This document shows positions 1-13,100 of a stretch of 64,000 nt of DNA, piece by piece (position 1 is the stretch's first letter; each line of letters opens with the position of its first letter). A program made the position numbers and the translations under genes. The stretch is from Phallusia fumigata (Eukaryota > Chordata > Ascidiacea > Phlebobranchia > Ascidiidae): assembly GCA_008931825.1 (NCBI GenBank), contig QXVZ01032978.1:1-64000 (forward strand). The letters run 5' to 3'. The notes beneath the pieces were generated by a model that was given only the letters and a program-made list of their open reading frames with translations, was not told the origin of the DNA and did not search any database.

Positions 1-1593
1 GTTTGGTAATTGCACATCACAAACGTGGCTTTTAAATTCACGTTTTTCTGTGCTCCTTCGTATTAAACCAAACCTTACAGGCTATGATGGCTGGCAAGGA
101 CGATCAAGTTTATTGAAGATAAATACGGATAAATATGAATTGCTTGTAACCTACAATATTCACTTGACATTTATAACACTAACCAGTCGCTTTTGGGTAT
201 TAAAAGGCATAGAGAAAATTTTTGGACATATCAAATGTAAACTATTGGTGCGTTACTTTATGATGACGACGACAGAGATTTTGACGGGGTTTATGTCACC
301 TTGTGTAGTGACTTACTTTTGTCGAAGGAATACAGAACATTTTAGATGATGCAAAAATGTTCTTAATGATTTCAAAGTCTTGTAAAATTATTATGCTTGC
401 TTTGTAATTTCCAAAACATACGCCAGAAGAGCCTCTATAAGTTTAAACGTAAGCTAGGTAACGACTTTCTGCATCTAACTAATCTCGATTGAAAGTCTTG
501 TTCAAGTATAAGGTCGACATGTGTTGATAACGTCTACAAATTGGGCCTGATGGAAAGATGCATGACCTGGGGGACCCCTGTCTCCTATGCTAATGCGTGA
601 CCCGTAAAGATGCGAGCTGCCTGTTGGCCTTTTCCGTATTTCGTTTGCTTGGTGCAGTACACGCTTTTTGTTTTTCAAAACGCTATAATAATTTTATGGA
701 CACAACTTCACTCCAATGCCTTTTTGATGTTAACCAAATATCACCCGATGTGACCTAAAGTTATCGAACCCAAAATACCCCTAATCTCTTTGACTCACAA
801 TTATCCAAGTGCTTTCGGCTATTTATTGCTTGTGAAACGTCTTATTTTTGTACAAATATGAAAGAAAACAAGACAAAAAAACACGAAATAACGCAGACAT
901 AATTTGCATTATATTGTCTTTGTGGTAAAGGCGTGATCTTTTATGGCGTCATAACACATGATCAGTGACATCATTAAAGAACGGAACAAGGTGGCCCTTA
1001 ATGTGTCAGGTCTTGTCATGAAGATTTCAACAAATAATTATTATTTTGACTCGCACAATTTTTGTAAAGCAGGTTTGTGTAAAATGGTTTGTTAGGGACA
1101 AAATTCAAAATCTCGTCAAAAACGCTAACGTGACAACACTATTTGTGTTAAAAAACATTAAACGTTGCAGTGAAAAATGACTTAACACTCGTCCCTGTTG
1201 TTAACTGTGATTTTGGCTTTGCTTGCCTCCATGTGCCGGTTGGTACCAATGTGGTTTTATACAAGTATATTATTTCGAATTGTGATAAACAACTCGCACG
1301 TTGCACATGTATGTTGACTGAGCAATAAGTCATTTTCAAACTTACGATAACTCCTACAACAAACGTTTTACAAAACGTGCTGAAACATTTGCAGGCCTGC
1401 TTCAAAAGGGCAATATTCAATAACAAATTTCGGTTTGTTAAAATGTGTAGAAAAATATCAGTTTCGGAAACCTGTTCGCAATTTCCATCATTTCATTCAA
1501 TCAAACTTTTTTGACCTTAGTAAACATAACGTCATCAACCATTGGTACATTCGTACATAAGGTACATTCGCAATCTTTTCATTCAGTATTGCA
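1..1593. other. Left edge, no gene recognised
   Basis: Only short frames occur here and none has a recognisable domain or consistent splice signals. The interval is the 3' flank of the raftlin-like gene on the minus strand. A distant exon or UTR cannot be excluded. Confidence 0.5.
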
Positions 1594-4500
1594 TCATTCC
1601 TTTTTATCGTTATCATTTGATGGCGTAGGTGGTGGAGGAAGCTCCAGTGGTTTTTCCGCCACATCTTTCGCGGTCTTTTCGGGAGAAGAAAATGGAATAG
1701 GAAGATTTTCCAAAGGCCTTTCTGGCAAAGAGTCGTCCTCGGATGGTTCCTTTGCTGGTGGGATCTCAGCTGGGGGTGGAAGATCAATCAGATCAGATTT
1801 ACTATCATCCGATTGCTTATCTTCAGGAGAAGATTTAGTTTCCTCTTCTTGTGATGGCGGCGGTGGTGGTAGAATAGTTTCTGTTGACGTTTCAGGGGTT
1901 TCCGAAGAGGAACAATCGGGAATACTGACAGACTCTACTTCCACTGGTTCTGGTGGAGGTAAATCAGCAGCCGGTGGCAGAATTGAATCTTCAGGAGGTG
2001 GAGTTTCCTGGGTTTCATGTGGTTGTACATCAGAGGGAAGATCAGTTGGAATGTCATCCGAAGGGGTCGATATGTCATTCAAGGTCGCTTCGGATTTCAC
2101 CTCTTCTGGTACCGGGGGTGGTAGCTCGCAGGGCAAATAGTCTTCATCTGTTGGTGGTAGGTTTTCTTTAGGAAGCTCTACTTCAGAACGAGACGGCAAA
2201 TCGTCAGTGGGTGGTATCACTTCTGGGGGTGGAAAAGCGGAATTTCGCGACTCTTCAACAGGCGGTTCCTGTTTTAAAGGAGTCGGCAAATCGCCATTCG
2301 GTAGATTTACTTCTGCAGAAGGCAAATCTGAATTTTGAGGTTTATCTTCCAACGAAGTTGGTTTCTCTTCCGAAACGTCAACTTCGGGCGGAGGAGCAAC
2401 ATCTTCGATGTTAGTCGGAGGTGTTTTTTCATTAGGACTTTCCTGTTGATCCGGTGTTGGCGGAATTGGTGCAATACCCGTTTGTGCTTCTGGCGGCGAT
2501 TCAGTAAGAGGTTGTTGATTCTCTTCCAATGGACTCGGAGCATCTTCCTGATCTGGAGGAGGTGGCGATGGAAGATGCAAACTTGACAGTGCAGATTTTG
2601 GAGGCTCAAGCGATAGAGGCAAGGGAAGTTCTACATCGACATTATCCTGATCCGAAGTTTCATCTAGCAAACAGTTTTTTGTAAATTTTTCAATTTCGGT
2701 TAAAAAATATAGTTGGGACGTTATATCTGTTAAATTATCTGCTGTCTTTCGAAACCGGTGGCATTACTAATTGTTATTCCACACACAACACGAGTGATCA
2801 TAAACTGCACATCTATCATTCCAAGACGAAGACATTGCATGTATATCTAATTTAACAAATAGAACTAATTACTTGGCACACGAAGAAAGACATATCTTGG
2901 AAAACCTCAAAAAAGTTTGCTTCAGATGTTCGGTACTATGTGCGGCTATTAAATGCCTAATTATCGACACTAGTCTAAAAAATGTGAAACTGGACAAAGC
3001 CTTGGTTTAAAATCGCAAAATACACTAATTGATATTCCACGTTGACTGGACATACATTATTGGCTAAAGACTGACCGAAAACGATTTGTCGTACATTCAT
3101 TATTTTTGTCATCATAATGTTTGTGTTAAGGCAGCCTAACCTTTATCAGATTTCTCTTCGACAACTTCAGGTGCCACAACATCGACGGTCGGTGCATCTG
3201 CTTCTTCCGCTTCCTCACCCTCAGCAGATGCAGTGCTCTCATCAAGTTGCTGCTCAAACTCGGCCAGTGCGTTTTCCAATTCCACAACATCGGCGTCTGT
3301 AATAGATTTGTTTGCTAAAAAGGCTTTGTCGCGTGTCATATTGAGCGATATGGTAAGCGTTGCAGTAAATACGTTGCATTTCGAATTATGGTGACTGAAT
3401 TTTATTTTTACATACTCAGCGTTTCCTCTGTGATTTCTGGTTCCACTTCAGGTGCGGGTGTGGGTAAATCTGCTTCGTGAATTTCTGGTTCTGTAAAATA
3501 TATTTAAACAAACCCCTTAACTTTCTAAACATCATCATTTGGAACGCTTATCGCGGAATAAAAAGTAACTTGATGGCAAATACTACAGCCAGAACACATG
3601 AATAAATGTAACCATTTTATTAAATAGACGATTCGACATGTTTTTTTATCATCAACAGCAAAAAGAATGACAAAAGTAATTGTCGAGACGTGCATTTAGT
3701 TAAACAATTTTATTCTAGTGTTGCGGCGACACTATTTTCTATCAATGTGTGTAGCCTAAAATCTTCTAAAAAAAATTTGCAAAGCAAAAATCTGACCAGT
3801 TTTGAGTTGCAGCAATTATTTAACTATGTCAAGTTTACTTTTCACAATCCTTATAATTTTCAAATATTTTATGATTATATGTATTTTACCACATGTTTCT
3901 TTTACAATTGGAACATCGTCAGCTTCTTTTGGAACTTCAGGCACATCTGGCAGCGATTCATTTTTAACTGCTTCGACCACTGGAGAGGGCAAATCTTTTA
4001 CAGCTTCAGAAGGCATATCGTCCACCGCTGGAGGGGGCAATTCTTCCACCACTTGAGGAGCAAGGTCTTCTGGTTGCTTGGTTGGTGGCGAATCCTCCAC
4101 TTGCAGACCAGGCACTTCGGGTTGCGCTGTTGTAATTTTTTCAATTTAAAAGGCAAAAAAGGTAAATTAATCTAATTAATCTTTACTATTTGCATATTAC
4201 ACATAAACTGTTTATTTTATCGATTAGTACTTTTCTCTGCGACGTCAGTGGCAACAACAGAGGCGGCGGCAATTTGAGATTTTCGTTTCTCCTCCTCCAA
4301 AGATTTTCTCTTTTCAGCCTCCAAAGACTTTCGTTTTTCTTCTTCTTTATGGATGGAAATGCGGTTCTGTCTTTGGGCTCGCTTCTCTTTAATTTCATCA
4401 ATCTTGCGCGCAATCTCGTCCGATCCTTCGTCCTTCTTCCTTGCAGCCTCTGGGGTCTTGGCTTTATCCTCGGACTTCATCACTGCTTCTCTCTTTCTCT

Positions 4501-7500
4501 CCAGGCTGTTAGCCCACGGGACCTCCTTCTCGGCAACCTCCAGTTTTTTCTCCTGCTTCGGCTCCGTCTTCCTCAGTTTCACCTGTGGCATGATGGCTTG
4601 TTTCTCTTCAACGTCCTTAGCAACATCCGGCTTTTTGACTTCTTCCCTGTTCACCTTCTTCAGTTGAACTGCCGCTAAACCACTGATAACAGCGTCGTTG
4701 GCTTTTGTTTTTTGCGGTGAGGGTTTGGCGGCGCGGAGCTTTGCTTGATTCAAGTCAACTTGGGGCATGAGTGCCACACCGAAGCGTTCAACCTGATATA
4801 TGCATTTGGTATTACTGCTGTGTTGTTGAAAATTGGAATCGCATGATAAATCACGAGGCTTATGTTTCGATTTTCTAAGTACAACAGCTTTTTAATAGCT
4901 TTGTCACGGGCTGTGTTTATGTCTACCTCACTATTTCGAATGTTGATTTCAACTAACTTTACAAGTCACTGTAAACTCTTTTCATACCTTTTCCTTAGGC
5001 GAAGTCGGTGGGATATTTTCAGGATCAAGCATTTCAGTTTCTGGTGCGTTTGTTTCCTCAATTTCCACATTTCCAGCCTGTAAACANCTTTTCATACCTT
5101 TTCCTTAGGCGAAGTCGGTGGGATATTTTCAGGATCAAGCATTTCAGTTTCTGGTGCGTTTGTTTCCTCAATTTCCACATTTCCAGCCTGTAAACAAGAT
5201 GCCTAAGTGAGACAAATTGCGGAAACCAACAGAAAAACCCTTCCATGACCTTGATGGTCCCAAGGCACTATACCACTTAAAAGCCATTGGTTTATTGCCC
5301 TCATATACACAGGAAGAGTTACGACGTGAATAAGATTGTTGGCGCGGGAGTGGTTTAAACTAGAAACATCTAGACTAGTACCTGCAGAAGATTGTCAGTG
5401 GACTGTGTCCTCTCGTTGTCGGGAACAAACTCTCCCTTGGGTCGCTGGAAAAAGATGGCGCACTTCCGAAATTCACTCCCATCTTGCTTCATACGTATGT
5501 GTGACGTCACCAACACCGTACACAGCTCCCAACCGTTCTTGCCAAACCGCTCGGCTTCCGATTCTAGGTTTTGCTGGACGCTCTTAAAACATAACGTCAT
5601 TGGAAAGGTGACGTCACAAACTTCATTGTACTTGTGACGTCAAAAATTTATGCTTTACGTAATTTCACGTAACTTACATCATCGATAGGTGCCCACACTT
5701 CGCGTACGAGGCTTTCGTAACGCATTGGTGGCTCGTAGGTGTCTTCGTCATCGTCTTCGTCATCCCCAGTAACGTCATCATTGTCGTTAGTATCCTTGGC
5801 AACGGGCTTCTCGTGAAAGCAAAGGGTCATTACCTGGAACTCCCGTTTCTTCAATTTCTTNCATCGTCTTCGTCATCCCCAGTAACGTCATCATTGTCGT
5901 TAGTATCCTTGGCAACGGGCTTCTCGTGAAAGCAAAGGGTCATTACTTGAAACTCCCGTTTCTTCAATTTCTTTTTGTTTTTCGCAGCATCGTAATCTAC
6001 CAAAAATTAGATTACCTCAAACTACTTGGATAGACATAACAACGGTCACAAGAAACAGTAAAGAAAACGTTTTTTGAAAAATATAACTAACAAAGAAGAC
6101 TTCTTACCTTCGCCTGATTTGTTCATTTCACCCACGTTAATCACTTCAGTGATCCTCGAATCCTCATCAAACAAGTCCAACCAGTTTTCTGACCAGGTAA
6201 TGTTGGTGTCACGTGGTAACTTGGTCTTCTGTTTCTTCTTAACTTTAATTTTTTCTTCTGCAAATCATAAATTATTTTATTTGCATTTCTTTTTTAGGGC
6301 GTAAAGTGGTTTGGTGTGTCTAGATTTGCTTGGCACGTAAAAATTTCCCACAGTACAATTTTGCACTAACCCTTGCAATTGTTTTTAGCATCCCACAACA
6401 CAACCCTGTAAGATATTTTAAGATATAAAGACTTTTATTTTCCCGGGAACAATGCCTAAAATGTATTTGTATTTCTATAGCCTATGAGTTCAAGTTGTCT
6501 AAATCTAGATATTAATGCAACTACATTACTTACTGTCTATGCCACATACTCAGCCATTAAACCGGGGCTTCATGATAAAGTAGTTTTTATTACAGAAGAT
6601 TTAGAGAAACCAAGCAATGAGGTACTGTAACTCAAGGATTTGAAAATCTATGATTTTTACCTGTACAATTCATGTTGACACATTTAACATTGTACAGAAA
6701 TTTCTGTTTGGCCTTCTCGCTGTTACGATGAAGAAAAACCATGCGCAGAGTAAGTTTGCCGTTTGTCTTTGTTGTTTGGTTCGGACTGCCTGGTTCACTG
6801 CCCCCGCCATTTGAAACGCCGTTCTCCTTGGTAACGTTATCATCGACACGCATGACTGAAAGTAACCTTCCACCCTTTGCGGCTTCGTTTGAGATCTGGA
6901 AAATGAATACATGTGTTCCAGCATGTCAGGTATGAAAATATGAAAAATTCTTTGCATAGGTAATAGCTTTTAGCTGGAGAGACACGTACCTAACATTAGG
7001 ACCTTTAATTAGGAAGTTTGAAACAGAATTGAAAAAGGACCTCAACAGCAGGTAAATCGGGGTGGGCCAATTATGAGGATACCCAAGTCAGGCGTTGTTT
7101 TGCCTTGTGAGTTTCAACAAACTAACAATATGTGTCTTTTACGCGTAGTTATTTCCCGTAAAGTCAATTCAAGTAACGCGATAAAAATCTTTGTACATGA
7201 CAACATTCTGCGTTAAATCCAACCAACATTACAACTACCTTTTGATGGACTCTTTACCATTATGAGAGGATGGTTTTGTCTACCTTGAGTAGTTAAGACA
7301 AAAAACTGAACACATTATGTTTCTCACCATTTCTTGCAGCTTTGCCACGTATTCGCCAGATTCAATCTTTGCTACATCGCTTTCGAATTCTTTGACAGAG
7401 AAAATCCACTTGTGCTGAATGTCCATCCTGTGGCGGAAAAAATCAATTTAGTTAAAACGCAGTGAGCCATGAGTGCCAAACAACGTTGTGTCGAAATAAA

Positions 7501-8912
7501 AGGCGTTTGAAATTAGACAAAAACCGTCATACAAGACAGTCGATGCAAACAAATTTTTTTAAACGTGTTCGAAGCAAACACTGACCTATTGATGATTAGT
7601 GTTGTAATGCCATTTTGGTAAAACTTACCTCTAATTGCGCAAATTTTACTGGATGTGGCCAAAAAGCTAATGTGCAAATAAATAATCCTAACGAATATAG
7701 CTATCAGGGTCTATGGTTGGGATTTTAAGATCTGATAATTGGGCATTTTTGGCGATTCAACAGGGTTGCGTTGTGGCAGTTGAACTTCGTGAATTCAACT
7801 TTCGCAATAACAGATGCCGCCAAAAAATAATTCTTTACATCATATTAAGGAATGTCTTCTTGGCCTCCATTTTCTTCAACGACATTTCCTTCTTTAGGCG
7901 CGCCTTTACTTTTGGTCGCCATAGAAACACGGTGTGCGTTAAGTCATCTTCCTTCTTCGCGGCGTCACCATCTTCGGGATCCTGAGTAAAAATGCTTTAA
8001 TTTTAGAAGGCTGTACATTGTCATCGCACCTTCTTATCTTTACGTTTCCGCACTTATGTGCATGAATATCTGAGTGTCTGACGTAAGCCTTATTGTGTCA
8101 GTCATTGCCGAACCGTCTGTTGAATAAAGCATGTCGCCTTTAGGAAATACTTGGGCCAGAATATTGTTGACAAGCGTTATGTCCAACCATTGCTTTACCT
8201 TGTCAAAAAAGTTGAATTTTTCCCAATTAATTTTTTTTAGTTTTGTCAAATGCAAATATTATGCATCTTTTAAGGAAGCTCAAAGGCATTTTTCTCCACC
8301 AAGAGTAAGATTGAAACAAACAACTACACCTCTTCAACAAGCGAATTTCTGTTGAGGTGTGTTGGTCGGCTTCCTTTCACCCTTGGTATAATGAAGGCAA
8401 GGTTGTAACTCTTTCTATGCGCTCTGTGAAGAAGTTGGATAATTGAATCTGGGTTTTCCGGGGTTTTCTTTCTCGGACTTCCGTCATCTTTTTTAACCGG
8501 GGATTCGTCTGTAACAGAAACGGTCGATTTAAACTCATCTTGTTTGCATGTTGTGAGCATAAACTACGCCAAGGAAGAAAAAACTGAAACTACTTGTTTG
8601 AACCACCCGCTTTAAAACAAACACCTATAGTTGTATTGTGTATAAACCGTATCATAGAACATGGTTTCAAGCATTTCCTCCATAACTTGCATTTAGAAAG
8701 GGGTGGACAGTTTCGAATTCAGAACTATTTGAACATTTTTTAACCAAGATAAAATTGCACTGACCTTGTGTCGGTTTCTCAACTATAACATCGACAGCGG
8801 TATATTCACGCGCCCGCCCGACATACTTATTCACGTCACTGTCGGGTAGCTTGCAATGTGTGACGTCATCGGTGACGTAGAGGTCGGTCTTTTTGGAGCT
8901 TTTCTGTCCCAT
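1594..8912 (-). CDS. RFTN: Raftlin-like membrane-raft protein, 14 exons
   Basis: Raftlins are lipid-anchored raft proteins that in vertebrates support antigen-receptor signalling and TLR ligand uptake. Coding exons: 8912-8765, about 8563-8330 (start uncertain), 7981-7910, 7414-7328, 6895-6661, 6257-6108, 5996-5678, 5582-5382, 5187-5098, 4792-4231, 4126-3890, 3490-3416, 3296-3141, 2663-1594. From exon 3 on, the phases agree throughout. The product is about 1,170 aa. It starts MGQKSSKK, a myristoylation-type N-terminus (G2, S6) without the Cys3 of vertebrate raftlin. Collinear raftlin blocks follow: IIQLLHRAHRKSYNLAFIIP (exon 2), THTVFLWRPK (exon 3), YVAKLQEM/ISNEAAKGG (exons 4-5), WSENWLDLFDED (exon 6), and NGWELCTVLVTSH then FFQRPK (exon 8). 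Exons 9-14 add about 730 low-complexity residues: a charged EEEKRKS-repeat helix in exon 10, then Pro/Glu-rich sequence with many LPPP motifs. Vertebrate raftlin is about 580 aa, so the tail is an extension. Exons 7 and 9 are affected by contig overlaps. The exon 13 donor (G|GTTAGG) is weak and would end the protein at TAG if unused. Confidence 0.88.
4978..5196. other. Unmerged contig overlap at N 5087
   Basis: Bases 4978-5086 and 5088-5196 appear identical and are separated by one N. The repeat includes raftlin exon 9 (5098-5187, second copy at 4988-5077). This is best read as the ends of two overlapping contigs set side by side, not as a biological exon duplication. Confidence 0.85.
5749..5973. 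other. Unmerged contig overlap at N 5861
   Basis: Bases 5749-5860 recur after the N as 5862-5973 with about two differences. The N lies inside raftlin exon 7, so a naive translation of that exon is interrupted. Skipping one copy restores a continuous acidic segment ending at the donor at 5678. Confidence 0.85.
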
Positions 8913-9317
8913 TTCTCAGTTACGTCATCTTTTGGGTACTTCCGTTTTAAGTGTGTCAGTTATTTAGTCAGCAAACTAGTTTCCTGCGCAAACCGACAGA
9001 AAAATTTGTCATTGGGGTCGTAACTGTAGGAAGCTTGTCGAAATCGTGGCACTTCAACGTCACAGCCGCGCATGGTTCGTGACGTTTAATGGCTTCAAAA
9101 ATAAATAAATACCCACCTCATTTATCGGGGCCCATGACAAGGATTCTTTAGGAATATGAGTTTAGATTTTTTGAAAGCCCACACCACTCTTAATCTGACG
9201 CCTAACCTGCACGTAACGTTTAGTCTAAACTTTAGTGGATCCCAGTTTATACCACACACGGTACACTGCTTGCTTTACTATCGAACCATAGCCATTGTGT
9301 TTGTTTAAGCAACCAAN

Positions 9318-10151
9318 TTGAAATTAGACAAAAACCGTCATACAAGACAGTCGATGTAAATTTTTTTAACGTGTTCGAAGCAAATTCACTGACCTATTGA
9401 TGATTGATTAGTGTTGTAATGCCATTTTGGTAAAACTTACCTCTAATAGCGCAAATTTTACTGGATGTGGCCAAAAAGCTAATGTAAAAATAAATAATCC
9501 TAACGAATATAGCTATTAGGGTCTATGGTTGGGATTTTAAGATCTGATAATTGGGCATTTTTGGCGATTTAACGGGGTTGGGCTGTTGCAGTTGAACTTC
9601 GTGAATTCAACTTTCGCAGTAACAGATGCCGCCAAAAAATAATTCTTTACATCATATTGAGGAATGTCTTCTTGGCCTCCATTTTCTTCAACGACATTTC
9701 CTTCTTTAGGCGCGCCTTTACTTTTGGTCGCCATAGAAACACGGTGTGCGTTAAGTCATCTTCCTTCTTCGCGGCGTCACCATCTTCGGGATCCTGAGTA
9801 AAAATGCTTTAATTTTAGAAAGCTGTACATTGTTATCGCACCTTCTTATCTTTACGTTTCCGCACTTATGTGCATAAATATCTGAGTGTCTGACGTAAGC
9901 CTTATTGTGTCATTGATGATGGGTATTGGCGGAACGTCTGTTGAATAAAGCATGTCGCCTTTAAGAACTATTTGAGCCAGAATATTGTTGACAAGCGTTA
10001 TGTCCAACCATTGCTTTACCTTGTCGACAAAAGTAAAATTGTTCCCAATTAAATTTTTTTTTAGTTTTGTCAAACGCAAAAACTATGCATCTTTTAAGGG
10101 AGCTCAAAGGCATTATTCCCCACCAAGAGTAAGATTGAAACAAACAACTAC
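9318..10151. other. RFTN: Alternative haplotype contig of 7507-8327, bounded by Ns
   Basis: This 834-bp block sits between Ns at 9317 and 10152 and is a diverged copy of 7507-8327, with scattered substitutions and short indels. It carries a second copy of raftlin exon 3 (9793-9722) and ends at the same point near the 3' end of exon 2. Its position upstream of the raftlin start codon makes no sense as gene structure. It is most likely the other allele, placed by the scaffolder. A true segmental duplication is the alternative. Confidence 0.75.
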
Positions 10152-10152
10152 N

Positions 10153-13100
10153 TAGTTGTAACAAGTTTTCTCAAGCTTTCCCACATGTTACTCTGTGTGG
10201 TATAATACAACAGACTTAGTCATAAGGCGCTAGTTTACTAAAAGTTTTTGCGGCATACCGTCTTGACATCCAATGAACTATGCGGCTAGGCCTGCTAAGG
10301 AAGGCGTGTGTTGTGACAACATTACACAAAACATTTGCTTGCTGGAGTCTACACATTCGTAAGCAGCCGAAAGATTTATCTGTAATTTTATTAAGCTAAT
10401 TAGTTTTATTCGCTTTGTATGCCACATAAACTTCTGCTAACTTCGAATTCTGCACAACCCAAATTGACGTTTCGGACGTACTCACTGCGACGGTCCTGTA
10501 ATCTAGCGCCAATTTCGACAACCCAATAAGGTTTTGAAATTAGGCGGTTATTGACATTCAGGTCACGTTGTTTATGTGCAAATTTAGGTAATTTTAGCAG
10601 GGGAAACAGGTAGATCTGTTCTTACACACGTGCAAAATTGATGGCTGAAATCCCCAACCAATGCTATTGAAACAAATGATGGATTTCTCTCAAGCAAAAC
10701 TGCAAGCAACATTTTAAATTGCATTGGTTTTTTTTAATTGTTGGTTATGCGATTTCAAAACATAGAGAAATTTTCAAAAAGTAAATCTACAATGTATTTT
10801 TGCACGTTCTTATCACACAAAAGCAACTTTGTTTTAAGCCCCTAACCGTAACAATTTTATTTGAAGCTCGTAACCACAATGCTTGTTGTACTTATTACTG
10901 CACCTGAAGCTATATCAACACAACCTTCGACCTGAGGTGTAGCTGAGGACGTTTCTGAATGTAAATCTCTCAACAAAAAGGCGGTTACGGACTACATAAA
11001 CCAAACGTCAGCTAATGCGTGCAAATATGCTAGTAGGCAAATTTGTATTGAACAGCAATGCCCGAATGCTCACACACCGCGCGACTGTGTTTGCCTGTAA
11101 TCTATTGTTCGTATGGCCATCCGTTCATAAACGCTAAGTTCGAGACAAAATACCTGTAGCGTATAGTCAGACTGTACACATGCAAGACTGTATATTTCAG
11201 TAAGACTGCACGCCTCGTTTGGCGGGTGTGACAACATGCCACACGAAAGATGAAATCCTTCGACCGCACAGTCGCATGTCATGCACAATAGGGACCTGAC
11301 GTCACTTCCTAACTGGCGGGAAAACGATCATCCGACAATCGATCACGTGATCTGGCAAGTGCACATGCTATTAGTAGATCGCTAATGATCAGTCACACCC
11401 ATTCACTTTTGTTAGTTTCCGGGTCAGGACAGGTTACTTATTATTCACAAACGTATATACGACTTGTATACCAATACATCATAGTGATGGTCAATCACAA
11501 TTCGCAAACTGAAAACTATACTCCATAAACGGGGATATAAATATACTGGTTAAAACGTTTAAATACAAAAACCCTTTGCTTTTAGCCACTTTTTGGCTAG
11601 TATATTTACTCTAAGCAATATGAGAAAACAGATTTTATACGTTCTATTAACCCCTTTTCAACAGATGCGGTCAAATAGCCGATGGTATTAAAATCGATCC
11701 CGAAAAATCAAGTAAATCAAGTAGCAGGCCCAAAAAGGCAATCAACACTGAACACACAAGAAAAAAATCTTGGCGACAAAACGGAGACCTGTCACGACCA
11801 GGGAACTGGCGGTGGTAATCGAATCCGTCATAGGATTTGAGCCGAATTCTGCGTTAAAATTTAATAATCGGTTTTCTTAACTGCAATGCAATGGCCTTAG
11901 TTGGCGTTTGACTGGAGTGTCTGCGTAATTGTTACACACCAGATGAGAGCAATTACAAATATGCAACACGCCGGTCTTCAGACTTGAACGAATTGGACAC
12001 CGTTCGCACTTGCATTTCATATCTACTATAGTGACTGACAAACAATCAATTGGGTTTTATTGCAATTACCAGTAAGCTAACAGCAAAGCAAAAAGGGATA
12101 TAGTTAGCTGTCTCGTGCAACGTCCAACTACCAACTCCCGAAAAATTATAATTGGTCGCCAAGAGCTGTACTCCTAAAAACAGTTTTGCTGCTGGACTTA
12201 CAACTATTGCTGCTGGTTGCATACCCTGATCCAGGCCATGAACAAAAAACACTTGAAGTCAGGCAAAATGACCATGTGTTTCTAATAAAACCAGACTGGC
12301 GCAGCGCCAAACAACAAAATTTTGGGCTGAAAATGCAATTGATTGTTAACTCATTACGCTCCTATCATCTCTTCAGGTCACAAAAGTTGGTAATTGCAAA
12401 TACTCAGGAAGTAACATATAAAAACTTATAAAACACTGCCAGTAAATTGTTGCACTGTTTAGTTACACTAATTCCATAAGCTGGCCGTCGCAAAACAGGC
12501 CAATCGTCTTGGGATTTTACAAAGGTCGGTTTCCTATTGAAATTGCCTTTTATGGTTAAGATCCGACGACAAGTTCGGTCAAGTAAATTGGATGTCTTAG
12601 ATGAAGAAAATTTACCGCAAAAAAATTTTCATTAGGTTTTAATGTAAAAGGACAAAATTTGGACGAACCATAAATCAACCAAGTCTTTAATTCGGCTGTG
12701 CAGTTTGACTATTAAAAAAAAGAAAACACAAACGTATGAGATGTACCGGAGAATAGGTACTTTGAATAAACTACGTTGCAGTATGAATATCCTTTCGTAT
12801 TGCTTGGTTATATATAAACCGCTATTGTGGGTGTAGTATAAACCGAACTATAGCTAGTACTTCCATTCTGCGAAATAAAACCTGTTTGTGTCTCACAACC
12901 GGTGGTAACTTTCAGCCCACAATGTCCGGTCTCCAGAAGTGTTTCGTCCTGTTCGCAACTCACTTATCACCTGCAACTAAAACACTTCACTATTCTCCTT
13001 TTTGACTTAATCTACAAGTTATCGGAACTGTGTTACGCAACAACATACACGACATAATGGTTGCTCGGTTGTAGACCAAAACGTAAATCGAGCGTCCAAG

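Noticed and set aside
1511-2140. 209-aa Ser/Gly-rich plus-strand frame
   Set aside because: It is the antisense shadow of the Pro/Glu-rich last raftlin exon; low-complexity codons leave the opposite strand open.
4190-4678. 162-aa plus-strand frame rich in Leu/Phe
   Set aside because: Antisense to the Lys/Glu-rich raftlin exon 10, whose phase-matched neighbours support the minus strand.
5088-5973. Exon duplication in raftlin
   Set aside because: The duplicated exons lie exactly at N joins with near-identical introns, as expected of contig overlaps.
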